Assembly (NCBI GenBank): GCA_910587915.1
Contig: CAJUOB010000021.1
Location: 1-46,685 of the forward strand
Origin: an uncultured Muribaculaceae bacterium
GTDB taxonomy: Bacteria; Bacteroidota; Bacteroidia; Bacteroidales; Muribaculaceae
Direction of reading: 5' to 3'
Length of the DNA: 46,685 bases
The notes below the pieces were generated by a model. It searched no databases. It saw nothing but the letters and a program-made list of their open reading frames with translations, and was not told the DNA's origin. How positions within the stretch are numbered: position 1 is the stretch's first letter; the number at the start of each line of letters is the position of its first letter. Positions 8,348 to 17,102 of the stretch are shown here, piece after piece. The position numbers and the translations under genes were made by a program.

Positions 8348-8431
8348 TTTTTTTGGCGTTTTTTTGCCGAAAAAATTTACGCTTGAATGTAAATGGCAGT
8401 TTTACAGTTGTTTGCTTTTTGAAAAAATAAA

Positions 8432-10420
8432 CTACTGTTGTACGGTGTACGTCCTATGTGGAGTTTTTACGGTTATCTTTTTTATAGATGAGGGTAGGGT
8501 GCCCTTGCGTTGCACTATGCCTTCACGTCCGCTCGGATCGATGTCAAGGCCGGCATATCCGAAAATCAGAGCCTGAAGCAAACCTCCGGCTCCGGTGGCA
8601 AAGTACACATGGTTATTGCCGGGAGTTTCCGAAAGGTTGTGGAACGGACCGCGTAGATTGGGGCGGTACGAGCGGGCAATGTAGCGCGACGCCCGTTCGG
8701 GGTCTCCCATGCGTGCATAGTTCACAGCCATTGCCGAGTGACTCATGGCAGGACCATGGAGTGAGTCTATCTTTGCATCATAGTACGAAATATTGCGGTC
8801 TATTTCGGCGGGATCGGTTATTATATCGAGTGGAAATGCAAGGAGAGCCACATCGGCTTGTTTTATCTTTTGACCATTGTATCCTTTATATTCCGCAATG
8901 ATGTCGGAGCCCGCTATCTTATGGAGTTTTATTCCGGATGCAACTTTTTCCCATTGTGGGTCGGGTGCTATGCCAAGGGTTTGGGCGGCCTGGGTTGCGT
9001 ATTGGAGCGAGCGTATGGCTGCTCCGTTGGTAAAGGCATTGTCATCGACTCCAATGGCATACTCATCGGCCCCGACTACTCCGGTTATGCTATAGGTGCC
9101 ATCATCGTTATGGCTTACACGGCTTACCCAGTAGTCGGCACAGTCGCGTAGCAGTGGATATGCTTCGTTTGCGAGCCATGTAGTGTCGGCAGTTGCGCAG
9201 AACGACAGCCATGCACCGCGTGCCACGTCGCCAGTTATATGATGCTCGAGAGGCCCTGTGAGTGCGAATGTCGGTGTGGATTCTTCGCCGAGATCATCGC
9301 TTTCCCATGGGTACATAGCGCCTTGGAATCCATAGGATGCTGCTCTGCGTCGAGCCTGTGGCAGGCCGTCGATACGGTAGTCGGCCATGGAGCGTGCGAG
9401 TTCTGGTTGAAGGATGGCAAGGGCTGGAAGGATCCATGTGTCGGCATCCCAGAAAATGTGGCCGTAGTAGTGTTTCGACGATAAGCCCATCGGAGCTATG
9501 CTGCGACGCGAGCCCGGCATCATGGCCGTATATATATTGTATATTGCGGCTCGTGTATGTGCCTGAAGTTCGGGATCACCTTCTATGATGATGTCGCCTT
9601 TCCATAGGTTGTCCCACGCCAGAGTGTGACGTCGCAGAAGCTCGTCGTTGCCCGTCGTTATGGCGTACAGCACTTGCCTCTCAGATTCATTCCATGGATC
9701 GGAGAATACCATTGTTGTGGTAGTCGAGGCAACGGCGCTCATTGAAGCACGTTGCCCTTTTTTCAAAGATATTGTCAAAGTGTCGGTGCCGACGGATGTC
9801 CAGCCCGGTCCTTGTAGAGCAATCGAGCTTACTACAGCGTCTTTACCGCCGTTGAAAGTCCCTTCGGCACGATTTATGCGGCGTTGTTTCTTCGCAGCTT
9901 TGAAATGTCGGTCGGATATGCGGGGATTATCCAGCGATGACGGTATCACCGGACTATTCGTAATCATTACGTCGGCATCCTTCGTAGCTTGTATCTCAAC
10001 CTGAGCCAGGAGGACATTTGGCAATGAACGCAGCGCTGTAAACGTGCACTCAACTTTGAGAGACGGCAGTGCATACGAGGTGGTTACCTGGCCGGTACTC
10101 ATGTCGAGAGTCTGGCGCCAGTCCGAGATGGGAGCGGCTATTGAATTGGATGTTATGGAGAGATTGATTGGTATTATGCTGGGAATAATTGAGGAAATAT
10201 GTGTGTCGCGACCTCGTTCCACAGCCGATGCATCGAATATACGCTCGGCTGTGAGACCGGATTTATGCATTACCGCGCCAAACTGTCCATTGCCTATGAC
10301 AGGTGGCGAATATGATGTCGAGTCGGCTTCGGTAGCCGATAGGGTCCAGTTGGCCGTTGTGGATGCTTGGGTGGCAAACACCGCGACAATCATGCACAGA
10401 AGAAATGATATCTTTTTCAT
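8432..10420 (-). CDS. Periplasmic glycoside hydrolase family 65-like enzyme
   Basis: A 662-residue protein with a signal peptide (residues 1-19). Residues 36-270 form an N-terminal beta-sandwich, and residues 270-620 an (alpha/alpha)6 barrel of the GH65 type. The barrel carries GHIFWDADTWILPALAI, PWESDDLGEE, GADEYAIGVDDNAFTN (candidate catalytic acid E453) and KQADVALLAFPL. A glutamate E598 in NLSETPGNNH is a candidate second catalytic residue of the hydrolytic subgroup. The motifs are closer to eukaryotic PGGHG/ATHL1 and bacterial kojibiose hydrolases, which act on alpha-1,2-linked glucose, than to maltose phosphorylases. Substrate assignment is inference. It stands alone, without SusC/SusD or other carbohydrate genes, between tRNA-Gln and the divergent thrC. 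Export implies action on an outside or periplasmic sugar. Confidence 0.85.
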   Translation of the reverse strand: MKKISFLLCMIVAVFATQASTTANWTLSATEADSTSYSPPVIGNGQFGAVMHKSGLTAERIFDASAVERGRDTHISSIIPSIIPINLSITSNSIAAPISDWRQTLDMSTGQVTTSYALPSLKVECTFTALRSLPNVLLAQVEIQATKDADVMITNSPVIPSSLDNPRISDRHFKAAKKQRRINRAEGTFNGGKDAVVSSIALQGPGWTSVGTDTLTISLKKGQRASMSAVASTTTTMVFSDPWNESERQVLYAITTGNDELLRRHTLAWDNLWKGDIIIEGDPELQAHTRAAIYNIYTAMMPGSRRSIAPMGLSSKHYYGHIFWDADTWILPALAILQPELARSMADYRIDGLPQARRRAASYGFQGAMYPWESDDLGEESTPTFALTGPLEHHITGDVARGAWLSFCATADTTWLANEAYPLLRDCADYWVSRVSHNDDGTYSITGVVGADEYAIGVDDNAFTNGAAIRSLQYATQAAQTLGIAPDPQWEKVASGIKLHKIAGSDIIAEYKGYNGQKIKQADVALLAFPLDIITDPAEIDRNISYYDAKIDSLHGPAMSHSAMAVNYARMGDPERASRYIARSYRPNLRGPFHNLSETPGNNHVYFATGAGGLLQALIFGYAGLDIDPSGREGIVQRKGTLPSSIKKITVKTPHRTYTVQQ

Positions 10421-10477
10421 GGATGTTTGTTATAGGGACAAAAGAGATTGTTGAAAATAGATGTGATAATACGTGTG

Positions 10478-10509
10478 CAAATATAGCTTAATAATTTAGC
10501 TTTTACAAA
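10478..10509 (-). promoter_or_regulatory. Promoter of the GH65 gene
   Basis: Minus-strand TTTG (10509-10506), 20-bp spacer, then TATATTTG (10485-10478). Initiation near 10472 leaves a leader of about 52 nt before the start codon at 10420. It is divergent from the thrC promoter. Confidence 0.7.
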
Positions 10510-10601
10510 TCCTTTGTATTAGATAACTTATGTGCGGAATTGACGAAATCCGGGTGAGTTAATAATCTAAAAAAGCATCTTAAAAACTCCTTGTGAAATA
10601 T

Positions 10602-10630
10602 TTTGGAACAAAATCTTTTTTGTATGTTTG
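10602..10630 (+). promoter_or_regulatory. Promoter of the thrC operon
   Basis: TTTG at 10602-10605, a 17-bp spacer, then TATGTTTG at 10623-10630. Initiation near 10637 gives a very short leader of about 10 nt before the ATG at 10647. Confidence 0.65.
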
Positions 10631-10646
10631 CATTATCGATTGCGCT

Positions 10647-11948
10647 ATGAGATATAGAAGCACCAACGGTATGGCCGGCGATGTGTCGCTGGCGGAAGCG
10701 GTCGGAAGCTGCGTGGCTCCCGATGGCGGATTATATATTCCCGCACGAATTCCATCTCTCCCTAAGGCATTTATGAAAAATATAGGCGATATGAGCTTGC
10801 GTGATATCGCCTATGTAGTGGCCACTTCTTTTTTTGGAGATGATATCTCTCCGGCGACACTCAAGAAAATAGTGGACGATGCATTTGCTTTCGATGCTCC
10901 GCTCATCGAGGTCGGGAAAGGTATGTATGTACTCGAATTGTTCCATGGACCGACACTTACGGTGAAAGACTATGGTGCGCGGTTCATGTCGCGTCTGATG
11001 AAGTATGTGCTTTCACCCGATGTGCGCCGCAACATCATCGTGGCCACAACCGGAAACACCGGCGCTGCTGTGGCAAACAGTTTCCACAACATGGAGAATG
11101 TGAATGTATTCGTGTTGTACCCCCGTGGCCGGTTGTCGCGCATGGATGTGGCTCAGTTCACTTCTTTGAGCGAAAATGTAAAGCCGGTAGAGGTGTCCGG
11201 AAGCATAGAGGACTGTAAACGGATGATGTACGATGCCATCGCGGACCCCATGTTGTCGGCATGTAATCTCACTGGTGCTAATTCTATTAATGTAGGCCGT
11301 CTGCTGCCACTTGCGGCGCTTGGACTGCACGCTTATGGCCGCCTTCTCGCCGCCGATACCGCCGATGCATCGCGTGCAGTATACTCTGTGCCGTGTGGTA
11401 ATCTCAGTAATCTTGTCGGGACGGTAATTGCCCGTGAAATGGGGCTCCCGTCATCTGGTATTGTCCCGGCTTGCAATGTAAATTCTGTATTGAGCAAACT
11501 GCTCGACGGCTCTTTCGATGGAGTAATTTCTTCTCCAGTACCTACGTTCTCTCCCTCGATGGACATGTCATATCCTTCCGGTTGGCCAAGGCTTGAATCT
11601 GTCTTTGCCGGGTGTGCGAATGTATCGCGCAAGGACATATTGTCGTCTGTCGCAGTCACCGATCGTGAAGTATCCGACGTTGTAAACCGCTTGCAAGCAA
11701 TGGGCTATTCCATCGACACCCATGGCGCTGTGGCCTATGCGGCGGCTTCGGCTATTGATACCGACGTTCCTAAAGTGGTGTTCGGAACCGGACATCCGGC
11801 CAAGCAACTTGATATAATTACACGTATCACAGGTCGGGCTGTCGAACTCCCTGTGCAGATGACGCGTTTTATGGCTGTGAAACGACAGCCATATAAGATC
11901 GCACCGACCCTGCCGGCGCTACGAAAATTAATACTATCGTTTAACTAA
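10647..11948 (+). CDS. thrC: Threonine synthase
   Basis: A 433-residue PLP enzyme that converts O-phosphohomoserine to threonine in the cytoplasm. Landmarks are the N-terminal APDGGLYIP, the PLP lysine K107 in GPTLTVKDYGARF, the ATTGNTGAAVA phosphate-binding loop and GANSINVGRLLP. The ATG at 10647 is preferred over an in-frame GTG at 10593, because the predicted promoter TATGTTTG lies between them and family alignments begin at this MRYRSTNG. It is the first gene of a four-gene plus-strand operon: the next gene begins 20 bp later. The other threonine-pathway genes are not in this window. Confidence 0.96.
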   Translation: MRYRSTNGMAGDVSLAEAVGSCVAPDGGLYIPARIPSLPKAFMKNIGDMSLRDIAYVVATSFFGDDISPATLKKIVDDAFAFDAPLIEVGKGMYVLELFHGPTLTVKDYGARFMSRLMKYVLSPDVRRNIIVATTGNTGAAVANSFHNMENVNVFVLYPRGRLSRMDVAQFTSLSENVKPVEVSGSIEDCKRMMYDAIADPMLSACNLTGANSINVGRLLPLAALGLHAYGRLLAADTADASRAVYSVPCGNLSNLVGTVIAREMGLPSSGIVPACNVNSVLSKLLDGSFDGVISSPVPTFSPSMDMSYPSGWPRLESVFAGCANVSRKDILSSVAVTDREVSDVVNRLQAMGYSIDTHGAVAYAAASAIDTDVPKVVFGTGHPAKQLDIITRITGRAVELPVQMTRFMAVKRQPYKIAPTLPALRKLILSFN

Positions 11949-11967
11949 CATAATAATCCGAAAAACT

Positions 11968-12330
11968 ATGGCTAATAAACGTGATTTAAAAAAGTATATC
12001 CGCAATACCTGCGGAGCTCTCGCCGGTGAAATCCTGCTGGCACGTGCTGCATTCCCTGCAATCGAGCGTAAGACTGTACACGATATCATCAACGAGATCG
12101 CTATCCTGCAGGGTCGCACTCTCTCCAAGGTATCGGTGGCTTACGATAATAAATCGTGCCGTAAATTGGATGCTGCGTCATATAATAATGAGCGTCGCAA
12201 ATATTTCGCAAAGGCTTACGACAGTCTTCTCGAAGAATTCGATGCATCTGTACTCGAAGTTGTCAAAAAAATGAATGCAGCGCTCCCTGCCGACGTGCGT
12301 GAAGCTATCAAAGAAGCTGCCGCTGAATGA
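11968..12330 (+). CDS. Conserved hypothetical protein (Bacteroidales)
   Basis: A 120-residue, mostly helical, soluble protein with a basic N-terminus (MANKRDLKKYIRNTCG) and no signal peptide or transmembrane segment. Two cysteines (residues 15 and 64) are spaced too far apart to form a recognisable metal site. I recognise the MANKRDLKK-type beginning as a recurrent Bacteroidales hypothetical family but know no function. It lies 20 bp after thrC, and its stop overlaps the start of the acyltransferase as ATGA, so it is co-expressed with both. Normal codon use and a clean frame argue for a real gene. Confidence 0.85.
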   Translation: MANKRDLKKYIRNTCGALAGEILLARAAFPAIERKTVHDIINEIAILQGRTLSKVSVAYDNKSCRKLDAASYNNERRKYFAKAYDSLLEEFDASVLEVVKKMNAALPADVREAIKEAAAE

Positions 12331-12872
12331 ATATCTGTGGCAGCATACTGAAACTCTTCGGATGGTCGGTTTCCGTTTCGGTTCCCGACTATCCGAAGTG
12401 TATTATTTGTGTGGCGCCCCACACAAGCAATTGGGATTTTATAATAGGTAAGCTTGCTTATGCATCGGTGGGCCGCAAGACGGGTTTCCTTATGAAGGAA
12501 AGCTGGTTTTTCTGGCCATTGGGATGTTTCTTCCGAGCGATTGGAGGTGTGCCTGTGCCACGAGGTAAAAAACGGGGTCGTTCACTCACCGAAGTGCTTG
12601 TGGAAAGATATGAGACTTCCGATCGTCTTGTGCTCGCTATTACTCCTGAAGGGACACGCAGCCGTACGTCGGAGTGGCATACCGGATTTTTGCGCATAGC
12701 ACAGCAGGCCAGGGTGCCCATTGTGCTTGGAGTGATCGATTTCAGCCTAAAGAAAGCGATGATTGAGCACACGTTCCAACCAACCGGAGATATAGAAGCC
12801 GATATGGCGTCTATCAAAAAGTTCTATAAACCATATAAGGGTAAATATCCCGAAAAATTCTGTGCAGAATGA
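12327..12872 (+). CDS. PlsC-like 1-acyl-glycerol-3-phosphate acyltransferase family protein
   Basis: A 181-residue protein with the acyltransferase HX4D motif (H32 and D37 in APHTSNWDF) and the glycerophosphate-binding EGTRSR motif near residues 109-113. The KPYKGKYPEKF end is typical of short stand-alone members. Such enzymes transfer acyl chains to lysophosphatidate or related lipids at the inner-membrane face. The protein lacks clear transmembrane spans and is shorter than canonical PlsC (about 240), so the acceptor could be another lipid, for example an ornithine- or glycine-type lipid. It overlaps both neighbours by 4 bp. Confidence 0.85.
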   Translation: MNICGSILKLFGWSVSVSVPDYPKCIICVAPHTSNWDFIIGKLAYASVGRKTGFLMKESWFFWPLGCFFRAIGGVPVPRGKKRGRSLTEVLVERYETSDRLVLAITPEGTRSRTSEWHTGFLRIAQQARVPIVLGVIDFSLKKAMIEHTFQPTGDIEADMASIKKFYKPYKGKYPEKFCAE

Positions 12873-13657
12873 ACTGTTTCCTTAGAGTGGCGGCTCTTCC
12901 GCTGGATATAGTACAAGGCGACAAGGATGCTAATCTCGATGCCGTCGAGCGTGCTCTTTCTCTTTTGCCGCCGGGAACAGATCTTGTGGTTCTTCCGGAA
13001 TTGTTTTCAACCGGATATACAGACGATCCGGATATACTGTCGGAGTTGGCCGAGCGCAATACTCAGTCGACGGTGGACCGCATAAAAAGTTGGGCCGCAA
13101 AAACGGGAGCGGCTTTTGCCGGAAGTTTTCTGGCCTATACCCATCCACATGTCTATAACCGTGGTTTCTTTATAGAGCCGTCGGGCGAAGAAACTTTCTA
13201 CGATAAGCATCATCTCTTTTCCATAAGTAGAGAGGCTAAAGTTTTTTCAAGCGGCACGACTCCGCCGCCGGTTGTACGGTTCCGCGGATGGAGTATATCG
13301 TTGATTGTATGCTATGATTTGCGTTTCCCGGTATGGTGTCGTAACCGTGTCGACGGGTACGACTTGCTGCTTGTTGTGGCAAATTGGCCCGCCGCCAGAG
13401 CATATGCATGGGAGCACCTTCTTATAGCCCGGGCTATTGAGAATCAATGCTGTGTGGTTGGTGCCAACCGTAGCGGTAACGACAAATTTGGTTCCTACGA
13501 CAACCTCACATATATATTCGATAGTCGTGGTATGGCTATAGGTGTGCAGCCTACTGGCTCTCCTTTTATCGTAGCTGATCTCGACGGTGCCCGTCAGGAT
13601 AGTTACCGGAAAGCATTTCCGGTGCTGGACGATGCCGACAGTTACTATTTGTCCTGA
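12869..13657 (+). CDS. Carbon-nitrogen hydrolase, omega-amidase (YafV/NIT2) type
   Basis: A 262-residue nitrilase-superfamily amidase with the catalytic triad E44 (VLPELFSTGY), K113 (YDKHHLF) and C148 (VCYDLRFPVW). The stretches VANWPAARAYAWEHLL and ARAIENQCCVVGANRSG fit the YafV group, which hydrolyses 2-oxoglutaramate or 2-oxosuccinamate left by glutamine transaminases. That assignment is by family similarity. It is the last gene of the thrC operon, coupled by ATGA to the acyltransferase. Its 3' end overlaps that of the convergent esterase gene by 13 bp. Confidence 0.9.
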   Translation: MNCFLRVAALPLDIVQGDKDANLDAVERALSLLPPGTDLVVLPELFSTGYTDDPDILSELAERNTQSTVDRIKSWAAKTGAAFAGSFLAYTHPHVYNRGFFIEPSGEETFYDKHHLFSISREAKVFSSGTTPPPVVRFRGWSISLIVCYDLRFPVWCRNRVDGYDLLLVVANWPAARAYAWEHLLIARAIENQCCVVGANRSGNDKFGSYDNLTYIFDSRGMAIGVQPTGSPFIVADLDGARQDSYRKAFPVLDDADSYYLS

Positions 13658-14457
13658 AGCCAATTGATGATAATATCCTGCACCATCGGCTTGTAGGAAA
13701 AGCTGTCCTTGAAGCCCCATCCATGTCCGCCAATTGGGAATATATGGATTCCGGCTTTTATACCATGTCCTTTAAGGGCCTGATAGTACAATGCGCCATT
13801 CTCGGGCGCTACGACATTATCGTTGTCGGAATAGAAGATAAGTGCCGGTGGGGTGTTATCGGTTACTCTAAGTTCGTTTGAATACTCCCGCAGGGTCTTC
13901 CAGTCGTTTGCTTTTTCACCCAGTAGATTCTGCATCGATCCATGGTGCGTATAGCGGCTGTCGGATGTTACTACAGGGTAGAATAGTATGGTGAAGTCGG
14001 GGTGGGAGAGCGAGTCCGCTTCGTGAGTGGACACTGTTGTAGCAAGGTGACCGCCAGCAGATGAGCCCATGATGCCGGTACGGGTGGCACCATTTTTTCT
14101 TAGAATTCGGATTGCCTGACGGGCGTCCGATTCCGGTATGGCCGGATTTCCATTCGGAAGTCTGTAGCGTACCACGCCGGCTGTGATTCCGTTTTTGGCA
14201 AACCATTCGGCAATATCGAGCCCTTCATAGCCCATGGCCAGGCCGGCGTAGGCGCCTCCCGGGAGAATGGCTACGGCGATACCGGTGTCTTTGCCATCCT
14301 CAGGGGTGAAGACTGTCATTTCCGCAGTCTGGTCATTTGGATTACCGTTGTTGTTAGGATTGCCGTCCGGCCATAGATTTATAGTGACGGACTCGCCGCC
14401 GATAGCTGTCAGTGAGGCGATGAGTATGGTTAAAACCGTTATGAACTGTAGTTTCAT
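13645..14457 (-). CDS. Exported alpha/beta hydrolase, acetyl-xylan-esterase-like (BD-FAE type)
   Basis: A 270-residue protein with a signal peptide (residues 1-20). The alpha/beta hydrolase fold shows PGGAY for the oxyanion hole, nucleophile S133 in GSSAGGHLA, D213 in DNDNVV and H245 in GGHGWGF. It resembles bifunctional carbohydrate esterases and acetyl esterases of gut Bacteroidota. The sugar ester removed is unknown. The start at 14457 is fixed by the signal peptide and by ATGA overlap with the CPBP gene. It ends the panC-to-esterase operon, and its stop lies inside the end of the convergent nitrilase gene. Confidence 0.88.
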   Translation of the reverse strand: MKLQFITVLTILIASLTAIGGESVTINLWPDGNPNNNGNPNDQTAEMTVFTPEDGKDTGIAVAILPGGAYAGLAMGYEGLDIAEWFAKNGITAGVVRYRLPNGNPAIPESDARQAIRILRKNGATRTGIMGSSAGGHLATTVSTHEADSLSHPDFTILFYPVVTSDSRYTHHGSMQNLLGEKANDWKTLREYSNELRVTDNTPPALIFYSDNDNVVAPENGALYYQALKGHGIKAGIHIFPIGGHGWGFKDSFSYKPMVQDIIINWLQDK

Positions 14458-15317
14458 GATATTTTGGTTGAACTTGATCGATGCATGAAAAATAAGACGG
14501 CGGCAACAAGAATGACCGAACCGATGGCATATACTACAGGATATAGAGTCGGTTCGTTGGTCAAGGCATGTCCTGTGCGGACTTGGTGCCATGCAACAAT
14601 CACGAACATCATATTATTAAGCACATGGGCAAGTATAGGTGCCCAAAGACTGTTTGTCCATATCAGAAGATATCCGAAGTAGGCGCCAAGGAGCATTCGT
14701 GGTACGAAGCCGTAGAACTGGAAGTGCATGGCACTGAAAACTATGGCTACAATCCATATGGCTAAGTGCCGGTTCACGCCTCCGGTAGTGAGCAGACGTT
14801 GGAAACATCCGCGGAACAGAAGCTCTTCGGAGAAGCCTGCCGCCAGTCCTATTATCAGCAGATTCACAATCAGCGCACCGACAGAGGGGTTACCCATAAG
14901 TGTGCACATGGTGTGAAAATTTGCATCCTCAAGATTTCTCGCCATCTGGCTAAAACCTTGGAGAGAGTCGGGGAGTTCCACGTGGTAGTTCCAATATATG
15001 ATGTTTTCTTGTATCGGGATAGATACAAAAAGCATTGCTACGATGAGCAATAACACTTTCAACACCGGCAGTTTTGTAAGACACAGGAGCTCTGCCGGGC
15101 GTCTGGTCACTATCATGGCTGTGGCAATGGCCGGCACTATGAATGCAAAAACGTCCTGCAAGGTGGCGCCGATGCGCAAGGCTGCTGGTATGTTTTCTTT
15201 AAGGATTCCGGAGATGAAGCCTACGGCAACGGCTGTGATTGCGTAGCATACTATGAAAATGAACAGCAATAGTAGTAATCGCTGTCCGAGACTTAGCACG
15301 AGATCGCTGCGTTTCAT
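14454..15317 (-). CDS. CPBP-family intramembrane glutamic endopeptidase
   Basis: A 287-residue membrane protein with about eight hydrophobic segments and the CPBP (Abi/CAAX-processing) motifs EELLFRG (E164/E165), HFQFYGF (H198) and HVLNN (H231). Catalytic residues are intact, so it could cleave within the membrane. Bacterial members are linked to bacteriocin self-immunity or envelope protein processing, but nothing here points to either. Overlaps of 4 bp (ATGA) with both the methyltransferase and the esterase place it in the middle of a translationally coupled operon. Confidence 0.88.
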   Translation of the reverse strand: MKRSDLVLSLGQRLLLLLFIFIVCYAITAVAVGFISGILKENIPAALRIGATLQDVFAFIVPAIATAMIVTRRPAELLCLTKLPVLKVLLLIVAMLFVSIPIQENIIYWNYHVELPDSLQGFSQMARNLEDANFHTMCTLMGNPSVGALIVNLLIIGLAAGFSEELLFRGCFQRLLTTGGVNRHLAIWIVAIVFSAMHFQFYGFVPRMLLGAYFGYLLIWTNSLWAPILAHVLNNMMFVIVAWHQVRTGHALTNEPTLYPVVYAIGSVILVAAVLFFMHRSSSTKIS

Positions 15318-16024
15318 GATATTTTGATGTATAGAGAGTCTACAAGATTTATATATTCATTGCTTGGACAGCCATTTTTGTCCCTTATGAATAGGGTTTG
15401 GGTAACCGAGGGGCCGTCGTTGCGGGAGAAATCAAATAGTGTGCGTATAGGGGTTTTCCCGTTTCTGGGGATAATTTCGCACATTCGCCGTAGCTTCATT
15501 CCGGCCAATTCGGCATGGAATATGGTGTCGTCGGTTCTGTCGGATGGCAGAATAACTCCCAGATGCCCCGTCGGAGTAAGCAGCGAGTTTGCATAGTGCA
15601 TGAGCCGTGGAATCGTGAGGCTGTCTTCGTGTCGTGCGCTCGCCCTGACTTTGTCGGATGCCAATGCTCCGTTTGTAAAGAAAGGTGGATTGCAGATTAT
15701 AAGTTGAGGCGCTTGCGATGGTGTGAATTTGCTGAAATCGGTGTGTTCAACCTTGAGGCGCTCTGCCCATGGTGACATTTTGAAATTAAGGGAGGCCGCC
15801 GATACAGCACCTTCGTCGATATCCAGTCCGATGATCGAGGCTTCCGGAAGAAATTGTGCGGCGATAAGAGAGAGCAAGCCGGAGCCCGTGCCAATGTCAA
15901 TTACGGATTTTGCCGTAGTATATGGCGGAAAAAACCATGCTCCGAAGGTGACACTGTCGGAGCATATCTTCATGCCACACCCATGGTCGTCGATATCGAA
16001 CTGCTTGAAGTGAAAAGTGCCCAT
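15314..16024 (-). CDS. trmN6: tRNA1(Val) (adenine-37-N6)-methyltransferase family
   Basis: A 236-residue SAM-dependent methyltransferase with the SAM loop DIGTGSGLLSL (residues 43-53) and the N6-adenine motif NPPFF at 112-116. The N-terminal FHFKQFDIDDHGCGMKICSD matches TrmN6/YfiC, where KxxxD helps orient tRNA1(Val) for A37 methylation. Length is close to the E. coli enzyme (245). RNA specificity is inferred from family. It starts one base after the capA-like stop and overlaps the CPBP gene by 4 bp. Confidence 0.88.
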   Translation of the reverse strand: MGTFHFKQFDIDDHGCGMKICSDSVTFGAWFFPPYTTAKSVIDIGTGSGLLSLIAAQFLPEASIIGLDIDEGAVSAASLNFKMSPWAERLKVEHTDFSKFTPSQAPQLIICNPPFFTNGALASDKVRASARHEDSLTIPRLMHYANSLLTPTGHLGVILPSDRTDDTIFHAELAGMKLRRMCEIIPRNGKTPIRTLFDFSRNDGPSVTQTLFIRDKNGCPSNEYINLVDSLYIKIS

Positions 16025-16025
16025 A

Positions 16026-17102
16026 TCACTCAGTGCATTCGGCTACGCCGATGTTGTGTTTATCGAAAATAGCTTTGGCTCTTTTTATGAAAGTATCGGC
16101 TTTGGATTTCCATGCCGGATCATCGACTTTGCTTGCTTCCATAACTTTGTAGTTGGATTTGGGCGATGTTCCCGGAACTGTGAAGAGCAGTTTATATCCG
16201 GCTTCGACAATTTGCACAGCATTGTCATCGTTGCGTCGTATCTTGATTTTGGCCAATGCACCGCCACGGGTATCGGGCGTTTTCATATTGGATATGAAGT
16301 TGCCTAAGGAATATACCAGAAATATATTCTTTTCAGGATAGTATCGGTTTGGGCGGAATTCCATGGGCTGTATCACATGTGGATGGCCGCCGATGATAAG
16401 GTCAACCCCGATCGCTTCAAGAAAATCAGCTGTATGCTGCTGTTTTTTATTGGGTAGCAGTACATATTCATCACCCCAGTGTATGCATACCGCTATAAGT
16501 TCGGCTCCTGCTGCTCTGGCCGAATCTACATCGGCCTTTATTATGTCGCGGTCTATATAGTCCACAACTTTACCTTTCGATGGCGTTATGCCATTGGTGC
16601 CGTAGGTATAGTTTAGAAAACCGATTTTAATATTGTTCAGGTTAATTATCTTCGGTAAGGCATGTACGCGCGCTGAGTCCGATATATATGTCCCTATATG
16701 ATGCACGCCCATGCTGTCGAGTGTGGCGATTGTGGCATCGATTCCGGCAGCTCCACGGTCGAGGGTATGATTGTTTGCTGTCAGGAACAAATCGAAGCCG
16801 GCATCGGTCAGCGCCCGTGCAAACTGTGTCGGAGCGTTGAAGCATGGATAGCCTGTATAGGGTGGTTTGCCCACCGGCGTTTCGAGATTGGCTATAGCAA
16901 AATCGGCCTCTGCCACACATGGCGGCAGAGACTCGAAACAATTGCTGTAGTCATAAGACGATTTGCCAGAGCGGGCGGCATCAAGCTGTGCACTGTGCTG
17001 CATGGCGTCGCCCACAAAGACGAGTTCGGCTTCATCGTAGCCGAATATCAGAGATAATATGGATACGTAGAGCGGTAGTATTACCGCACTCATAGCGGTC
17101 AT
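16026..17102 (-). CDS. CapA-like metallophosphatase-fold protein
   Basis: A 358-residue protein with an N-terminal hydrophobic segment (residues 4-21) that can act as a signal or anchor. The PGA_cap/CapA domain has the dimetal-site landmarks VGDAM (32), NLETP (72-76), NNHTLDRG (110-117), HWGDEY and GGHPHVIQP. CapA proteins belong to the calcineurin-like phosphoesterase fold. In Bacillus one acts in poly-gamma-glutamate capsule export, but no capB/capC-like gene is nearby, so a capsule role is not supported here. It could hydrolyse a periplasmic phosphoester. ATGA overlap with folD; one base before trmN6. Confidence 0.88.
   Translation of the reverse strand: MTAMSAVILPLYVSILSLIFGYDEAELVFVGDAMQHSAQLDAARSGKSSYDYSNCFESLPPCVAEADFAIANLETPVGKPPYTGYPCFNAPTQFARALTDAGFDLFLTANNHTLDRGAAGIDATIATLDSMGVHHIGTYISDSARVHALPKIINLNNIKIGFLNYTYGTNGITPSKGKVVDYIDRDIIKADVDSARAAGAELIAVCIHWGDEYVLLPNKKQQHTADFLEAIGVDLIIGGHPHVIQPMEFRPNRYYPEKNIFLVYSLGNFISNMKTPDTRGGALAKIKIRRNDDNAVQIVEAGYKLLFTVPGTSPKSNYKVMEASKVDDPAWKSKADTFIKRAKAIFDKHNIGVAECTE

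Noticed and set aside
14458..14592. N-terminal extension of the esterase
   Set aside because: The added residues are Cys/His/Arg-rich, lie within the CPBP gene in another frame, and precede a clean signal peptide start at 14457.
14454..15317. Abortive-infection or bacteriocin immunity system
   Set aside because: CPBP proteins are often annotated as Abi, but no toxin, bacteriocin or phage-defence neighbour is present; it sits in a housekeeping operon.
16026..17102. Capsule (poly-gamma-glutamate) synthesis locus
   Set aside because: Only a CapA-like protein is present; no capB, capC or capE-like genes adjoin it.
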